From RPQJ01 sp044226195 (GTDB lineage: Bacteria; Pseudomonadota; Gammaproteobacteria; Steroidobacterales; Steroidobacteraceae): a stretch of DNA of 64,000 nt. The stretch lies in the NCBI GenBank assembly GCA_044226195.1, contig JBGAHO010000008.1, forward strand, positions 1 to 64,000, in the 5' to 3' direction. Both the position numbers and the translations under genes were made by a program. Shown in pieces: positions 49,524 through 58,301 of the stretch; position 1 is the first letter of the stretch; the number at the start of each line of letters is the position of its first letter. The notes below the pieces were generated by a model. That model made no database searches. It was given only the letters and a program-made list of their open reading frames with translations, and was not told the DNA's origin.

Positions 49524-50141
49524 CTACAAATGCGCGGCGGACTGCGCGTGGCCGAGCAATCCGCGCACGCGTGCGCGAATTTCGGGCAGCACGTCACGCT
49601 CGAACCACGGATTCACGCGCAGCCAGCGCGTGTTGCGCGGCGAGGGATGCGGCGTCGGCACGAATTCGGGCAGGTAATGCCGCCACGCGTGCACCGTTTC
49701 GGTGAGCGTGCCGCGTCGGCGTTCACCGAGATAGTGCGCCTGCGCGTACTGCCCGATGAGCAGCGTCAGGCGAACGTCCGGCAACAGTGCGCGCAGGCGC
49801 GGATGCCACAGCGGCGCGCACTCCGGGCGCGGCGGCAGGTCGCCGGAGCGACCGCGGCCCGGATAGCAGAAGCCGGTGGGCACGATGGCGATGCGCGACT
49901 CGTCGTAGAACGTATCGCGATCCACGCCCAGCCAGTCGCGCAGCCGGTCCCCGCTCGGGTCGTTCCACGGGATGCCGGTCGCGTGGACGCGCGTGCCGGG
50001 TGCCTGGCCGACGATCAGCAGTCGGGCCCTTGCGTCGGCGCGCAGCACCGGGCGCGGGCCGAGCGGCAGGTGTGCCTCGCACACCCGGCAGGCACGCACC
50101 TCGGTCAGCAGTCGGGCGAGTTCACGCTGCGGATCGGTCAC
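49524..50141 (-). CDS. Uracil-DNA glycosylase superfamily protein (family 4/5-like)
   Basis: This 205-residue protein has the glycosylase water-activating segment GQAPGTRVHATGIPWND and the substrate-clamping HPSPRN motif. Cysteines CxxC near the N-terminus (ACRVCE) and C-x15-C (CYPGRGRSGDLPPRPEC) fit the [4Fe-4S] cluster of family 4/5 enzymes. It would remove uracil or other deaminated bases. The GTG at 50141 (VTDPQREL) was chosen; the frame is open further upstream. It is divergent from the HtrA-like gene. Confidence 0.87.
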   Translation of the reverse strand: MTDPQRELARLLTEVRACRVCEAHLPLGPRPVLRADARARLLIVGQAPGTRVHATGIPWNDPSGDRLRDWLGVDRDTFYDESRIAIVPTGFCYPGRGRSGDLPPRPECAPLWHPRLRALLPDVRLTLLIGQYAQAHYLGERRRGTLTETVHAWRHYLPEFVPTPHPSPRNTRWLRVNPWFERDVLPEIRARVRGLLGHAQSAAHL

Positions 50142-50205
50142 GCTGTCTGTCCGGTGAGGCCGATGTCCGTGATAATGCGCCCGGCCCCGGCTCCCGAGGA
50201 ACTCC

Positions 50206-51519
50206 ATGCGTTTCGTCACCGGTCTCGCGCTGATCGCTCTTGCCACCGCCGCCCATGCGGAATCGACGGCGGAAGACGCCTTTCGCGCCGCGCGCGGCTG
50301 GACGGTGCAGATCCGCACCTCGGTGCAGGAGGCGTTCGCCGAGGACGAGCAGGGATCGTTCGAGGGCGCGGGCATCGTGGTCGACGCCGCGCGTGGCTGG
50401 GTCCTCACCAACGCCCACGTCGCGAGCCATTCGTACAGCGAGATCGCACTCGCCTTCGAAGATGGCAAGGCGATGCCGGCGCGGCGCGTGTACGTCGACC
50501 CGTTCCTCGACCTCGCGGTCATCGCCTACGATCCGGCACGCCTCCCGCGCCGGCCCGCCGAGCCCGCGCTCGAATGCGAGCAGATCCCGGCCGTCGGCCA
50601 CCCGGTCGGAGCCTTCGGCCATCCGTGGGGCTTCCGCTTCACCGGCACGCGCGGCATCGCCTCGGCGATCACCTCGCGCCTCGGCCCGGAGATGCTGCAG
50701 ACGGACGCGCCGATCAACGAGGGCAATTCCGGCGGCCCGCTGATCAGCCTCGAGACCGGCCGCGTGGTCGGCATCAATGCCTCGACCATGAAGAAGGGCG
50801 AGGCGGAAGGCCTCAGCTTCGCGGTGCCGGCGCCGTTCGCGTGCACGATCATCCGCCTGCTGCGCGCCGGCGTGGATCCCTCGCCGCCCGCCCGTCTCGT
50901 GGACTTCGCGGTCGACGCCGACGAAGAGCAGACACTGCTGGTCGCACGCTCGCGACTGCCGGCGGGCACACTGGACCTGCGCGCGGGTGACGAACTCGTG
51001 TCGGTCGACGGCGGCCGACTCGCGCTGCAGACGGAGACCGACCTGGTCGACGCGCTGCGCGGCCACCTCGAGGACGTGCGCCTCGACGTGCGGCGCGACG
51101 GCCGCATCGTGCACGTGCAGGGACACTGGCCGGCGTCGCCGCGGCTGACGGAGCGCGAGGGCCTGTGGGTTTCGGGCGCGCTGTTCGCCGACGCGGAATT
51201 GTTCACGGCCGGACTGCTCGCGGGCCAACCGGCGCTGATGGTGCATCACGTCGAGCCGGGATCGGCCGCCGAGACCGCGGGCGTGCAGCCGGCGGACCTG
51301 CTCGCCTCGGCCGGCGGTCGCCCGATCCGCTCGCTCGCCGAACTCGAGGCCGCGGCGCGGCAGGCGCTGGCCGCGCACCAGCCGCTCGAGCTGATGTTCC
51401 TGCGCCTCACCAGCGAGGACCAGAGCGCGCTCTTCGCGTACCAGCACCGCTTCCTCGACCCGACCGAGATCAAGCAGGTCGGACCGCGCGCCCTGAAGGT
51501 CTCCGCCTCGGCTCAGTGA
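50206..51519 (+). CDS. HtrA/DegP-like serine protease
   Basis: This 437-residue periplasmic protease has a signal peptide (ending AHAE), a trypsin-like domain with His in LTNAHV, Asp in FLDLAVI and Ser in NEGNSGGPL, and two PDZ-like regions (about 250-320 and 340-410; the second contains VEPGSAAETAGVQPADLL). It differs from DegP in a short LA loop. It likely degrades misfolded envelope proteins. The ATG at 50206 is 64 bp from the divergent glycosylase gene. Confidence 0.87.
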   Translation: MRFVTGLALIALATAAHAESTAEDAFRAARGWTVQIRTSVQEAFAEDEQGSFEGAGIVVDAARGWVLTNAHVASHSYSEIALAFEDGKAMPARRVYVDPFLDLAVIAYDPARLPRRPAEPALECEQIPAVGHPVGAFGHPWGFRFTGTRGIASAITSRLGPEMLQTDAPINEGNSGGPLISLETGRVVGINASTMKKGEAEGLSFAVPAPFACTIIRLLRAGVDPSPPARLVDFAVDADEEQTLLVARSRLPAGTLDLRAGDELVSVDGGRLALQTETDLVDALRGHLEDVRLDVRRDGRIVHVQGHWPASPRLTEREGLWVSGALFADAELFTAGLLAGQPALMVHHVEPGSAAETAGVQPADLLASAGGRPIRSLAELEAAARQALAAHQPLELMFLRLTSEDQSALFAYQHRFLDPTEIKQVGPRALKVSASAQ

Positions 51520-52118
51520 CCGCCCTGCACGAACACGCCGGCGGCACGCAGCGCCTCGGCAAGTTCCTCCTCGATGCGCTCGGCGGCGGCGCGCGGCAGA
51601 TGCTGCAGGTGCATGACGGGCCCGGTCAGGACCTCGAGGCCGCGCTTCAGCACGCTGCCCGCCGCGCGGATCCCGGCCTTGTGCTGGTCGAAGCGCTCGG
51701 CCGCGGTGTACCGGCTCATGCCGACATACACGCCGTAGGGTTCCGCTCGACTGTCGCGGTAGTCGAGCAGCACGAGGTACAGGTTGCTGCGTCCGCGGCC
51801 CTCGGGCTGGAACCGGGCGGCGACGTCGTAGGCCGTGGCGAGCCAGTCGACGTAGCGCATCGGCAGCCAGTCGGGCACGGTCGTGGCAGCCCGGTCCCAT
51901 AACCCCGCGAGCGCCCGCTCGACGTTCATACCGATCTCGCCCCGCATCCACAGCTCATGCACGCAATGCGCCCCGTCCAGTCCGTCCGCCTGCTGCAGCG
52001 CACGCTCGAAGCGCGCCTGCAGCTCGGCGCGGCTCAGTGCCCGCAGGGGACGGCTGCCCGGGCGGGCGGCCTTCGGTCGCCGAACGGCGACAGTTGTGGG
52101 TGAGCGGCGGACCGGCAC
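51513..52118 (-). CDS. Hypothetical protein with a GIY-YIG-like segment
   Basis: This protein of about 201 residues has an N-terminal basic helical part (RAELQARFERALQQADG) and a C-terminal domain containing YLVLLDYRDSRAEPYGVYVGMS, RFDQHKAG and ERIEEELAEAL, which resembles a GIY-YIG nuclease-like fold. The start is uncertain; the GTG at 52118 is a guess, as the frame is open further upstream. It overlaps the HtrA-like stop by 7 bp on the opposite strand. Function is unproven. Confidence 0.6.
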   Translation of the reverse strand: MPVRRSPTTVAVRRPKAARPGSRPLRALSRAELQARFERALQQADGLDGAHCVHELWMRGEIGMNVERALAGLWDRAATTVPDWLPMRYVDWLATAYDVAARFQPEGRGRSNLYLVLLDYRDSRAEPYGVYVGMSRYTAAERFDQHKAGIRAAGSVLKRGLEVLTGPVMHLQHLPRAAAERIEEELAEALRAAGVFVQGGH

Positions 52119-52157
52119 ACGGGGCAGGATACACAAGGCCGGACGGGAGACCCGCCG

Positions 52158-52499
52158 ATGTACGAGAGACACGTCGAACCGCTGCTGCCCTGGCGCCAGT
52201 TCTGGCAGCGCGTGCTCCGCCACGGCCTGCTCGGCTTCGTGATCATCGCCGGCTCGCTGCTGATGGGCACGCTCGGGTACCGCTCGACCGAGGGCATGCC
52301 CTGGGTCGACGCGCTGCTGAACGCCAGCATGATCCTCACCGGCATGGGCCCCGTCGCGCCGCTCACCACGACCGCCGCCAAACTGTTCGCGTCGCTGTAC
52401 GCGCTCTACAGCGGGCTCGTGTTCGTCGCGGTGACCGGCATCCTCGTCGCGCCGTTCGCGCACCGCATCCTGCACCAGCTGCACCTCACCTCGAAGTAA
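52158..52499 (+). CDS. Small two-helix membrane protein with pore-like loop
   Basis: This 113-residue protein has a first helix (LLGFVIIAGSLLMGTLGY), a re-entrant-like segment LLNASMILTGMGPVAPL, and a second helix (FASLYALYSGLVFVAVTGILVAPFAHRIL). The overall shape is that of a bacterial two-TM ion channel, but the K+ filter (TVGYG) is replaced by TGMGP. It looks like a widely distributed uncharacterised family. It lies 5 bp before the dehydrogenase gene. Confidence 0.68.
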   Translation: MYERHVEPLLPWRQFWQRVLRHGLLGFVIIAGSLLMGTLGYRSTEGMPWVDALLNASMILTGMGPVAPLTTTAAKLFASLYALYSGLVFVAVTGILVAPFAHRILHQLHLTSK

Positions 52500-52504
52500 C
52501 CTGC

Positions 52505-53464
52505 ATGTCCTCCGTCTTCCTCGATTTCGCCACCGTCACCGCGCACGGCGACCTCGATCCCGGCGCGCTGCAACGCGCGCTGCCGGGTCTCGTGCTGCGC
52601 GAGCACACCGCGCAGGACGACGTCGCCGCCTGCATCGCCGGCTGCCGCGTCGTGCTGGTCAACAAGCTGCGCATCACGCGCGAGATCATGACGGCGACGC
52701 CGACGCTGCAGCTGGTCGCGCTGGCCGCGACCGGCACCAACAACGTCGACCTCGAGGCGGCGCGCGAGCGTGGCATCGCGGTGTGCAACCTGCGGGACTA
52801 CTGCACGGCCTCGGTCGTGCAGCACGCGCTCGGCCTGCTGCTGCTGCTCACCCAGAAGCTGCGCGAGTACGACCGGCTGGTGCGCTCGGGCGCGTGGCAG
52901 CAGGGCGAGCAGTTCTGCCTGCTCGACTACCCGATCCGCGAACTGACCGGCCGCAAGCTCGGCATCGTCGGCTACGGCGCGTTGGGCAAGGGCGTGGCCC
53001 GCGCGGCCCAGGCGGCGCTGGGCATGGACGTACTGGTCGCGAACCGGCCGGGCGGCGAACGCATCGCGGGCCGGCTCGATCTCGACGACCTGCTGCCGCA
53101 GGTGGACGTGCTGAGCCTGCACTGCCCGATCACGCCGGCGACCACGGGCATGATCGACGCGCGGCGCCTCGCGCGCATGAAGCCGGACGCCGTGCTCATC
53201 AACACGGCGCGCGGCGCGCTGGTGGATGCGGCAGCACTGGCGGACGCGCTGCGGGCCGGACGCCTCGGTGGCGCCGCGATCGACGTGCTGGCGCAGGAGC
53301 CGCCCGTCGACGGCAACCCGCTGCTCGCCGGCGACCTGCCGAACCTGATCGTCACGCCGCACGTCGCGTGGGCGGCGCGCGAGGCGCGGCAGCGTTGCCT
53401 CGACGAGATGGCCGCCAACGTCGCGGACTTCCTGCGCGGCGGCCGGCGCGGGCGCGTGGTCTGA
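52505..53464 (+). CDS. D-2-hydroxyacid dehydrogenase
   Basis: This 319-residue NAD(P)-dependent enzyme has the catalytic-domain pair with the nucleotide motif GIVGYGALGKGVA, the catalytic Arg (NTARGALVD), Glu (AQEPP) and His (TPHVAW). It probably reduces hydroxypyruvate or glyoxylate to D-glycerate or glycolate. The start at 52505 follows the upstream gene stop by 5 bp. Confidence 0.92.
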   Translation: MSSVFLDFATVTAHGDLDPGALQRALPGLVLREHTAQDDVAACIAGCRVVLVNKLRITREIMTATPTLQLVALAATGTNNVDLEAARERGIAVCNLRDYCTASVVQHALGLLLLLTQKLREYDRLVRSGAWQQGEQFCLLDYPIRELTGRKLGIVGYGALGKGVARAAQAALGMDVLVANRPGGERIAGRLDLDDLLPQVDVLSLHCPITPATTGMIDARRLARMKPDAVLINTARGALVDAAALADALRAGRLGGAAIDVLAQEPPVDGNPLLAGDLPNLIVTPHVAWAAREARQRCLDEMAANVADFLRGGRRGRVV

Positions 53465-53483
53465 CAGCACGGAGGATGGGGCG

Positions 53484-54317
53484 ATGCAAAGAACCTGGCT
53501 GACGATCGCAGTGCTGTGCGCCGCGATGACGGGCTGCGCACGCAAGGATGAATCGGGCGGGCACCTCGCCATGGCGCTCCAGGCGCCCATGGAGGCCGAG
53601 GTCGCGGCCACGGAAGCGACCGATGCGGCAGGCAAGGCATCCGCGGCGAACCCGACGCTGCTGCTCGCGTACGAGCGCACCCTCAGCCTCGACGTGCCCG
53701 ACGAACGCATCGCGGACGCGTACCACGCGCTCGAGTCCGCCTGCCGCTCCGCCGTCGCGACGCAATGCGTCGTCCTCGACGCGCAATTGCAGGCCGACCC
53801 CGAGCACGAGGCGCACCTGAGGCTGCGCGCAACTCCCGAGGGCATCCGCGCGCTGACCGAGCAGGCCGGTTCGCTCGGCCACGTCGTGCAGCAGGGCGCA
53901 ACGGCCGAGGATCTCACCGGCCCGATCACCGACCAGGCCAAGCAGCTCGAGATGCTGACCGACTACCGGACGCGGCTCGAGGGGTTGCGCGGCCAGGCCG
54001 GGCACGACATCGACGCCCTCATCCGCGTGAACAAGGAACTTGCCGACGTCCAGCAGCAGATCGAGAGCCTGAGCGGCGAGAAGGCGCAGCTGCTGCGGCG
54101 CGTGCACACCGAGACACTGACGATTGCGATCGAGTCCGGACAGCAACGGTCGTTCTGGCGGCCCGTCCACCGGGCGCTGCGCGACTTCGGGGAGAACCTG
54201 GCCGAGGCACTCGGCGGGATCATCACCGCCGTGGCGGTGCTGCTGCCCTGGCTGGTCGCGCTCGCAGTGCTCTTCTGGGGCTGGCGCACGTGGCGGGCGC
54301 GCCGCCGGGGTCGCTGA
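53484..54317 (+). CDS. DUF4349 lipoprotein with C-terminal TM helix
   Basis: This 277-residue protein has a lipobox (AAMTGC), an extracellular DUF4349 domain with a coiled-coil segment (DIDALIRVNKELADVQQQIESLSGEKAQLL), and a C-terminal transmembrane helix (ITAVAVLLPWLVALAVLFWGW) followed by a basic tail. Membership in DUF4349 is by pattern (SLDVPDERIADAYHALES); function unknown. It lies 19 bp after the dehydrogenase gene. Confidence 0.75.
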   Translation: MQRTWLTIAVLCAAMTGCARKDESGGHLAMALQAPMEAEVAATEATDAAGKASAANPTLLLAYERTLSLDVPDERIADAYHALESACRSAVATQCVVLDAQLQADPEHEAHLRLRATPEGIRALTEQAGSLGHVVQQGATAEDLTGPITDQAKQLEMLTDYRTRLEGLRGQAGHDIDALIRVNKELADVQQQIESLSGEKAQLLRRVHTETLTIAIESGQQRSFWRPVHRALRDFGENLAEALGGIITAVAVLLPWLVALAVLFWGWRTWRARRRGR

Positions 54318-54477
54318 GCCCGCGATCGCCGGCGCGCGGCGTTGCCCGGCCGCAACGCGTTGCAGGGTGATCGAGCTTCACGGTTCAGGCACTCAACCCT
54401 TCGGTCGCCGCGCCGATTTCCTGCGATGGGTCACTTCGATCCGAGTATTCGGACCGGCCCGTCGACAGGAGTTCGTC

Positions 54478-54698
54478 ATGAGCAGCATCAGCGTCGGCGC
54501 CAACACCTATGCGCCCGCCCCACGGTCGCGAGCACGCAGGCGATCTTTTCGCAGCTCGACCAGGACAGCGACGGCAGGGGGACGGAGTCCGAGTTCAACC
54601 TCACCGTGACCACGCTGGTCAATCAACTCGCCGACGAGGGCCACCGGCTGGCGGTGCAGGGCGGCGCGAACACGACGGCGGTCGCGCTGACGGCCTGA
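54478..54698 (+). pseudogene. Frameshifted small EF-hand-type gene
   Basis: A good ribosome-binding site (ACAGGAG) precedes ATG 54478, whose frame gives MSSISVGANTYAPAP and then nonsense. The -1 frame continues with TVASTQAIFSQLDQDSDG, TESEFN and a hydrophobic helical end stopping at 54696-54698. One base is missing in the CCCC run 54518-54521; restoring it yields about 73 residues with an EF-hand-like DxDxDG loop. This is either a real lesion or a homopolymer sequencing error. Confidence 0.7.
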
Positions 54699-54705
54699 GG
54701 GCAGC

Positions 54706-55143
54706 TCAGCGCTCGTCGGCGCCCAGGTTCATGACCTGGGCCGCCCACTGCAGCACCGGCCGCACCCGCGGGGAGACGAGGCGCATCGCCTCGTCGTACC
54801 CGACCCAGCGGAATTCGCTGTGCTCGGGCCGGCCGATCTCCGGGTTGACCGGCAGGTCGACCGTCGACTGGCGCGTCTGCGCGAGAAAATAGCGGGCCGT
54901 CTTGCCGCGGCTGTACGGGCCCGTCTGGGTGCTGAGCTCACCCCAGGTGAACTCGAGGTCGCGGATGGTGGATTCCTCGCGCACTTCGCGCACCGCCGCC
55001 GCGAGCGGTTCCTCGCCGGGCTCGACCATGCCCTTGGGGAAATCCCAGTGGTTGAAGGCGCGCAGCAGCAGGAAGCGCCAGCCGTCCTGCGTCGGCCGCA
55101 CGACCACGACGCCGGCCGAAAGCCTCGCTGCGCGGATGCTCAT
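54706..55143 (-). CDS. Nudix hydrolase
   Basis: This 145-residue protein has an intact Nudix box (GMVEPGEEPLAAAVREVREES) that binds the divalent metal and hydrolyses a nucleoside-diphosphate-linked substrate. The flanking WDFPKG and SIRAARLSAGVVVVRP fit the Ap4A/dinucleotide branch. The start MSIRAARL at 55143 was chosen. It is divergent from oxyR and may relate to oxidative stress, but context is weak. Confidence 0.87.
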   Translation of the reverse strand: MSIRAARLSAGVVVVRPTQDGWRFLLLRAFNHWDFPKGMVEPGEEPLAAAVREVREESTIRDLEFTWGELSTQTGPYSRGKTARYFLAQTRQSTVDLPVNPEIGRPEHSEFRWVGYDEAMRLVSPRVRPVLQWAAQVMNLGADER

Positions 55144-55225
55144 GCGCCGAGTATAGGCCAGCCGGGCCCGATGGGCCGGCTGCATGACTTTGGCGGATGC
55201 GATAGGCCGGGGCTATCATGTGCGC

Positions 55226-56128
55226 ATGAACCTCCGGGACCTCCGCTACCTGGTCGCGCTCGCCGACGAGCGCCATTTCGGCAAGGCCGCCGAGCGCTGC
55301 TACGTCAGCCAGCCGACGCTGTCCGCGCAGATCCGCAAGCTCGAGGAATACCTGGGCGTGCCGCTGGTCGAGCGCCAGCCGAAGCGCGTGGCCCTGACCG
55401 AGCCGGGCGAGAAGATCGTCGTGCGCGCGCGCAAGCTGCTGCAGGAAGCCGACGCGATCATCGAACTGGCCAAGACCGACCGCGACCCGCTCGCCGGCGC
55501 CCTGAAGGTCGCGCTGATCCCGACCGTGGGCCCGTACCTGCTGCCCCACGTGGCGACTCGCCTCAAGCGCGAGCTGCCGCGCATCAAGCTCATGCTGTAC
55601 GAGTACCAGACCCAGCCGCTGCTCGAGCGGCTGCGTGCCGGCGAGCTCGACCTCGGCATCCTCGCCCTGCCCGTCGACCTCGACGGCCTCGAGGCCGACC
55701 CGCTCTACGACGAGCCGTTCACGCTCGCGGTCCCGGCCAGCCACGAGCTGGCCGACAAGGACAAGGTCCGCGTCGAGGACCTGCGCGGCGAGAAGCTGCT
55801 GCTGCTCGAGGACGGCCACTGCCTGCGCGACCAGGCGCTGGAGGTCTGCGGCCGCGTGCGCGTGAACGAGGACCAGGACTACCGCGCCACGAGCCTCGAG
55901 ACGCTGCGCCAGATGGTGGCCGCGGGTCACGGCGTGACGCTGCTGCCGCAGCTCGCGGCCGACACGCCGGTGGGCGTGGCGAGGGGGCTCAGGATCAAGC
56001 CCTTCGTGAAACCCACGCCGGTGCGCACGATCGGGGCCGTGTGGCGCAAGTCGACCACGCGCGGCGAGGCGATCCGCGCCGTGACGGCGACGATTCGCGC
56101 GACGATGAAGGACGAGGCCCGCAAATGA
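55226..56128 (+). CDS. oxyR: Hydrogen peroxide-responsive regulator OxyR
   Basis: This 300-residue LysR-type activator has the helix-turn-helix MNLRDLRYLVALADERHFGKAAERCYVSQPTLSAQI and the redox-active pair Cys199 and Cys208 (HCLRDQALEVC), exactly as in E. coli OxyR. Oxidation of the pair by peroxide activates the antioxidant regulon. The ATG at 55226 is the family start. Its stop overlaps the next gene's start (ATGA). Confidence 0.95.
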   Translation: MNLRDLRYLVALADERHFGKAAERCYVSQPTLSAQIRKLEEYLGVPLVERQPKRVALTEPGEKIVVRARKLLQEADAIIELAKTDRDPLAGALKVALIPTVGPYLLPHVATRLKRELPRIKLMLYEYQTQPLLERLRAGELDLGILALPVDLDGLEADPLYDEPFTLAVPASHELADKDKVRVEDLRGEKLLLLEDGHCLRDQALEVCGRVRVNEDQDYRATSLETLRQMVAAGHGVTLLPQLAADTPVGVARGLRIKPFVKPTPVRTIGAVWRKSTTRGEAIRAVTATIRATMKDEARK

Positions 56129-56583
56129 TCGCCCGCGTGCATCGTGTCGGCATCGCCCTGCTCGCGCTGGTCGCGAGCGCGGCGGCATCCGCGGACGCAC
56201 CGACCGCGCGCGATGCGTGGGCGCGCGCCACGCCACCCGGCAGCGACGTCGCCGCCGTGTACCTGACGCTGACGGGCGGCCACTCGGGTGACCAGCTGAC
56301 CGGCGCGAGCACGAGCCGCGCCGCGATGGCGCACCTGCACTCGATGCAGGACTCCGGCGGCATGGCCGGGATGCGAGGCATCGAGGCCGTGGACGTGCCG
56401 GCCGGCCGCACGGTCGCCCTCGCGCCGAACGGCCTGCACCTGATGCTGATGGGGCTCAGGGGCCCGCTCGTCGCCGGCGAACGATTCACGCTCACGCTGC
56501 ACTTCGCGAGCGGCACGGACCGCACCGTCGAGGTGCGCGTCCAGGCACCGACCGCGCCGCCACCCACGCCCTCCCGACCGTAG
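56125..56583 (+). CDS. Periplasmic copper chaperone PCu(A)C
   Basis: This 152-residue protein has a signal peptide (ending ASADA) and the copper site of PCu(A)C proteins: HLHSM, then MAGM, and later HLMLM (the H(M)x10Mx21HxM-type pattern). It delivers Cu(I) to cytochrome oxidase. It overlaps oxyR by 4 bp, so it is co-translated with the peroxide regulator, an unusual pairing. Confidence 0.88.
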   Translation: MIARVHRVGIALLALVASAAASADAPTARDAWARATPPGSDVAAVYLTLTGGHSGDQLTGASTSRAAMAHLHSMQDSGGMAGMRGIEAVDVPAGRTVALAPNGLHLMLMGLRGPLVAGERFTLTLHFASGTDRTVEVRVQAPTAPPPTPSRP

Positions 56584-56594
56584 GACGCTCGCCG

Positions 56595-58301
56595 ATGGGC
56601 AAAGCACGGAACGCCGCCCACCGCCCCCGAGTGTTCGAACTGCGCCTCGTGCACGGCAGCATCGTCGATGCGCAGGCCGGTGCACTCGTGCTCGGCGTCT
56701 TCGCCAACGTCGATCCGGCCGGCCCGGCCCGCGTCGTCGATGCGCGACTCGGGGGCGCGATTCGCCAGTTCACGCAACGACGCATGTTCTCCGCGCAGCT
56801 CGGCCAGGTGTTCGTGCTGCCGACGCCGCGGCGCGACCTGCGCGCCGACTGCGTGCTGTTCGCCGGCCTCGGCGATTTCGACGTGTTCGGCGCGCGCTCG
56901 AGCACCTTCGTCGCCGAGAACGTCGTGCGCACACTCGCACTGGGCGGCATCGCCGACTTCGCCACGGTGCTGCTCGGCGCCGGCTCCGGGCTCGGCGTGG
57001 CCGAGGCGTTCGAGCCCTACCTGCGCGGCTGCCTGGACGGTCTGCGTCACGCGGATCCGGGCCGGGTCGTGCGGCGCATGACCGTGTGCGAGATCGACGC
57101 ACGCAAGTACGGCGCACTGGTCCGCACGGCGCAGCGCCTCGCGGCCCGCGTGGCGGGCGCAGACATCGACCTGCGACTGCACGTCGTGGGCCCCGCCACC
57201 GCCGAACCTGCGATTGCCGGGAGCATGCGCGCGGTGGCGGCCGGGCGCGTCGTCGATCCCGGTTATCTGCTCGTGACGATGCGCGCGATTGGCCGCACCG
57301 AGTTCGAGCTGCGCGCCTCGCTGCTGACCGCGGGCGCCAAGGCAGCCGTGCTCGCCGGCACGCGCACGTTCACGCGACGCGAGCTGCACGAATCCCTGCG
57401 ACCCATCGAGGACGGATCGGCGACACCGCGCGACCTGCCGCGCCTCGGGCAACGCCTCGTGCAGCTGCTGCCGCCGACCGTGCGCGAGGGCCTCGCCACC
57501 ACGACGCACCGTCCGCTCGTCGTCGTGCACGACCGCGACGCCTCGCGCATCCCGTGGGAGTTGCTGCACGTCGGCGGCGAGCACCCGGCCCTCGTGCGCG
57601 GCCTGAGCCGACGCTACGAATCCGAGTCCCTGAGCGTCGCGCGGTGGCGCGAGGCGCCGGCGACCGGCCCGCGGATCCGCGTCCTGCTGGTGGCGAATCC
57701 GACGGGCGACCTGCCGGGCGCGGCGGCCGAGTGCCGTGCGCTGCGCGAGTTGCTCGACGGACGCGCCGCGGTGCTCGACGTACTGGAAGAACGCGCGGCG
57801 ACGCGCGCCGCGGTGCTGCAGCGACTCGCGGACCACGACTACGACGTGCTGCATTTCGCGGGACACGCCTGGTTCGACGCCGACGAACCGGGTCGCGGCG
57901 GACTGCTCTGCGCGCGCGAGGACGTGCTGCGTGGCGCCGACCTCGCGGGTCTCGCGCGACTGCCGGCGCTCGTGTTCTGCAACGCCTGCGAAGCGGCGCG
58001 CGTGCGCAGGCGCTCCCGTGCGCGTCGCACCCTTCCCGGCACGGGCTCGACGAGCATCGCGGAAGCCTTTCTCGCGGGCGGGGTCGCCAATTTCCTCGGC
58101 ACGCACTGGCCCGTGGGGGACGCGGCCGCACTCGAGTTCTCGACGAAGCTGTATCGCGAACTGCTCGCCGGCACGACGCTCGGCGACGCCGTGGTCGCTG
58201 CGCGGCGTCGCGTTTTCGACCTCGCGACGATCGACTGGGCCGACTACGTGCACTACGGCGCCACGCAATTCCGGCTGGGAAATCCGGACCAGGAAAACTG
58301 A
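56595..58301 (+). CDS. CHAT-domain caspase-like protease with M17-N-like domain
   Basis: This 568-residue protein starts with a leucyl-aminopeptidase N-terminal-like (Peptidase_M17_N) fold (about residues 15-135: VLGVFANVD, VFVLPTPRRDLRADCVLFAGLG). A middle alpha/beta region (160-300) follows, then a C-terminal CHAT domain. The CHAT catalytic His424 is in LHFAGHAWFD and Cys465 is in LVFCNACEA; a late VANFLGTHWPVGD matches the family. No signal peptide is present. It starts 11 bp after the copper chaperone gene. Cleavage target unknown. Confidence 0.83.
   Translation: MGKARNAAHRPRVFELRLVHGSIVDAQAGALVLGVFANVDPAGPARVVDARLGGAIRQFTQRRMFSAQLGQVFVLPTPRRDLRADCVLFAGLGDFDVFGARSSTFVAENVVRTLALGGIADFATVLLGAGSGLGVAEAFEPYLRGCLDGLRHADPGRVVRRMTVCEIDARKYGALVRTAQRLAARVAGADIDLRLHVVGPATAEPAIAGSMRAVAAGRVVDPGYLLVTMRAIGRTEFELRASLLTAGAKAAVLAGTRTFTRRELHESLRPIEDGSATPRDLPRLGQRLVQLLPPTVREGLATTTHRPLVVVHDRDASRIPWELLHVGGEHPALVRGLSRRYESESLSVARWREAPATGPRIRVLLVANPTGDLPGAAAECRALRELLDGRAAVLDVLEERAATRAAVLQRLADHDYDVLHFAGHAWFDADEPGRGGLLCAREDVLRGADLAGLARLPALVFCNACEAARVRRRSRARRTLPGTGSTSIAEAFLAGGVANFLGTHWPVGDAAALEFSTKLYRELLAGTTLGDAVVAARRRVFDLATIDWADYVHYGATQFRLGNPDQEN

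Noticed and set aside
47634..50990. Very long open frame on the plus strand antisense to hoxF
   Set aside because: Its translation is Arg/Ala/His-rich without domains and conflicts with hoxF and the glycosylase, which have clear motifs. It is a GC-rich shadow.
56595..58301. Defence island around the CHAT protease
   Set aside because: Neighbours are oxyR, a copper chaperone and pilus genes; no nuclease, reverse transcriptase, gasdermin or toxin-antitoxin gene is seen.
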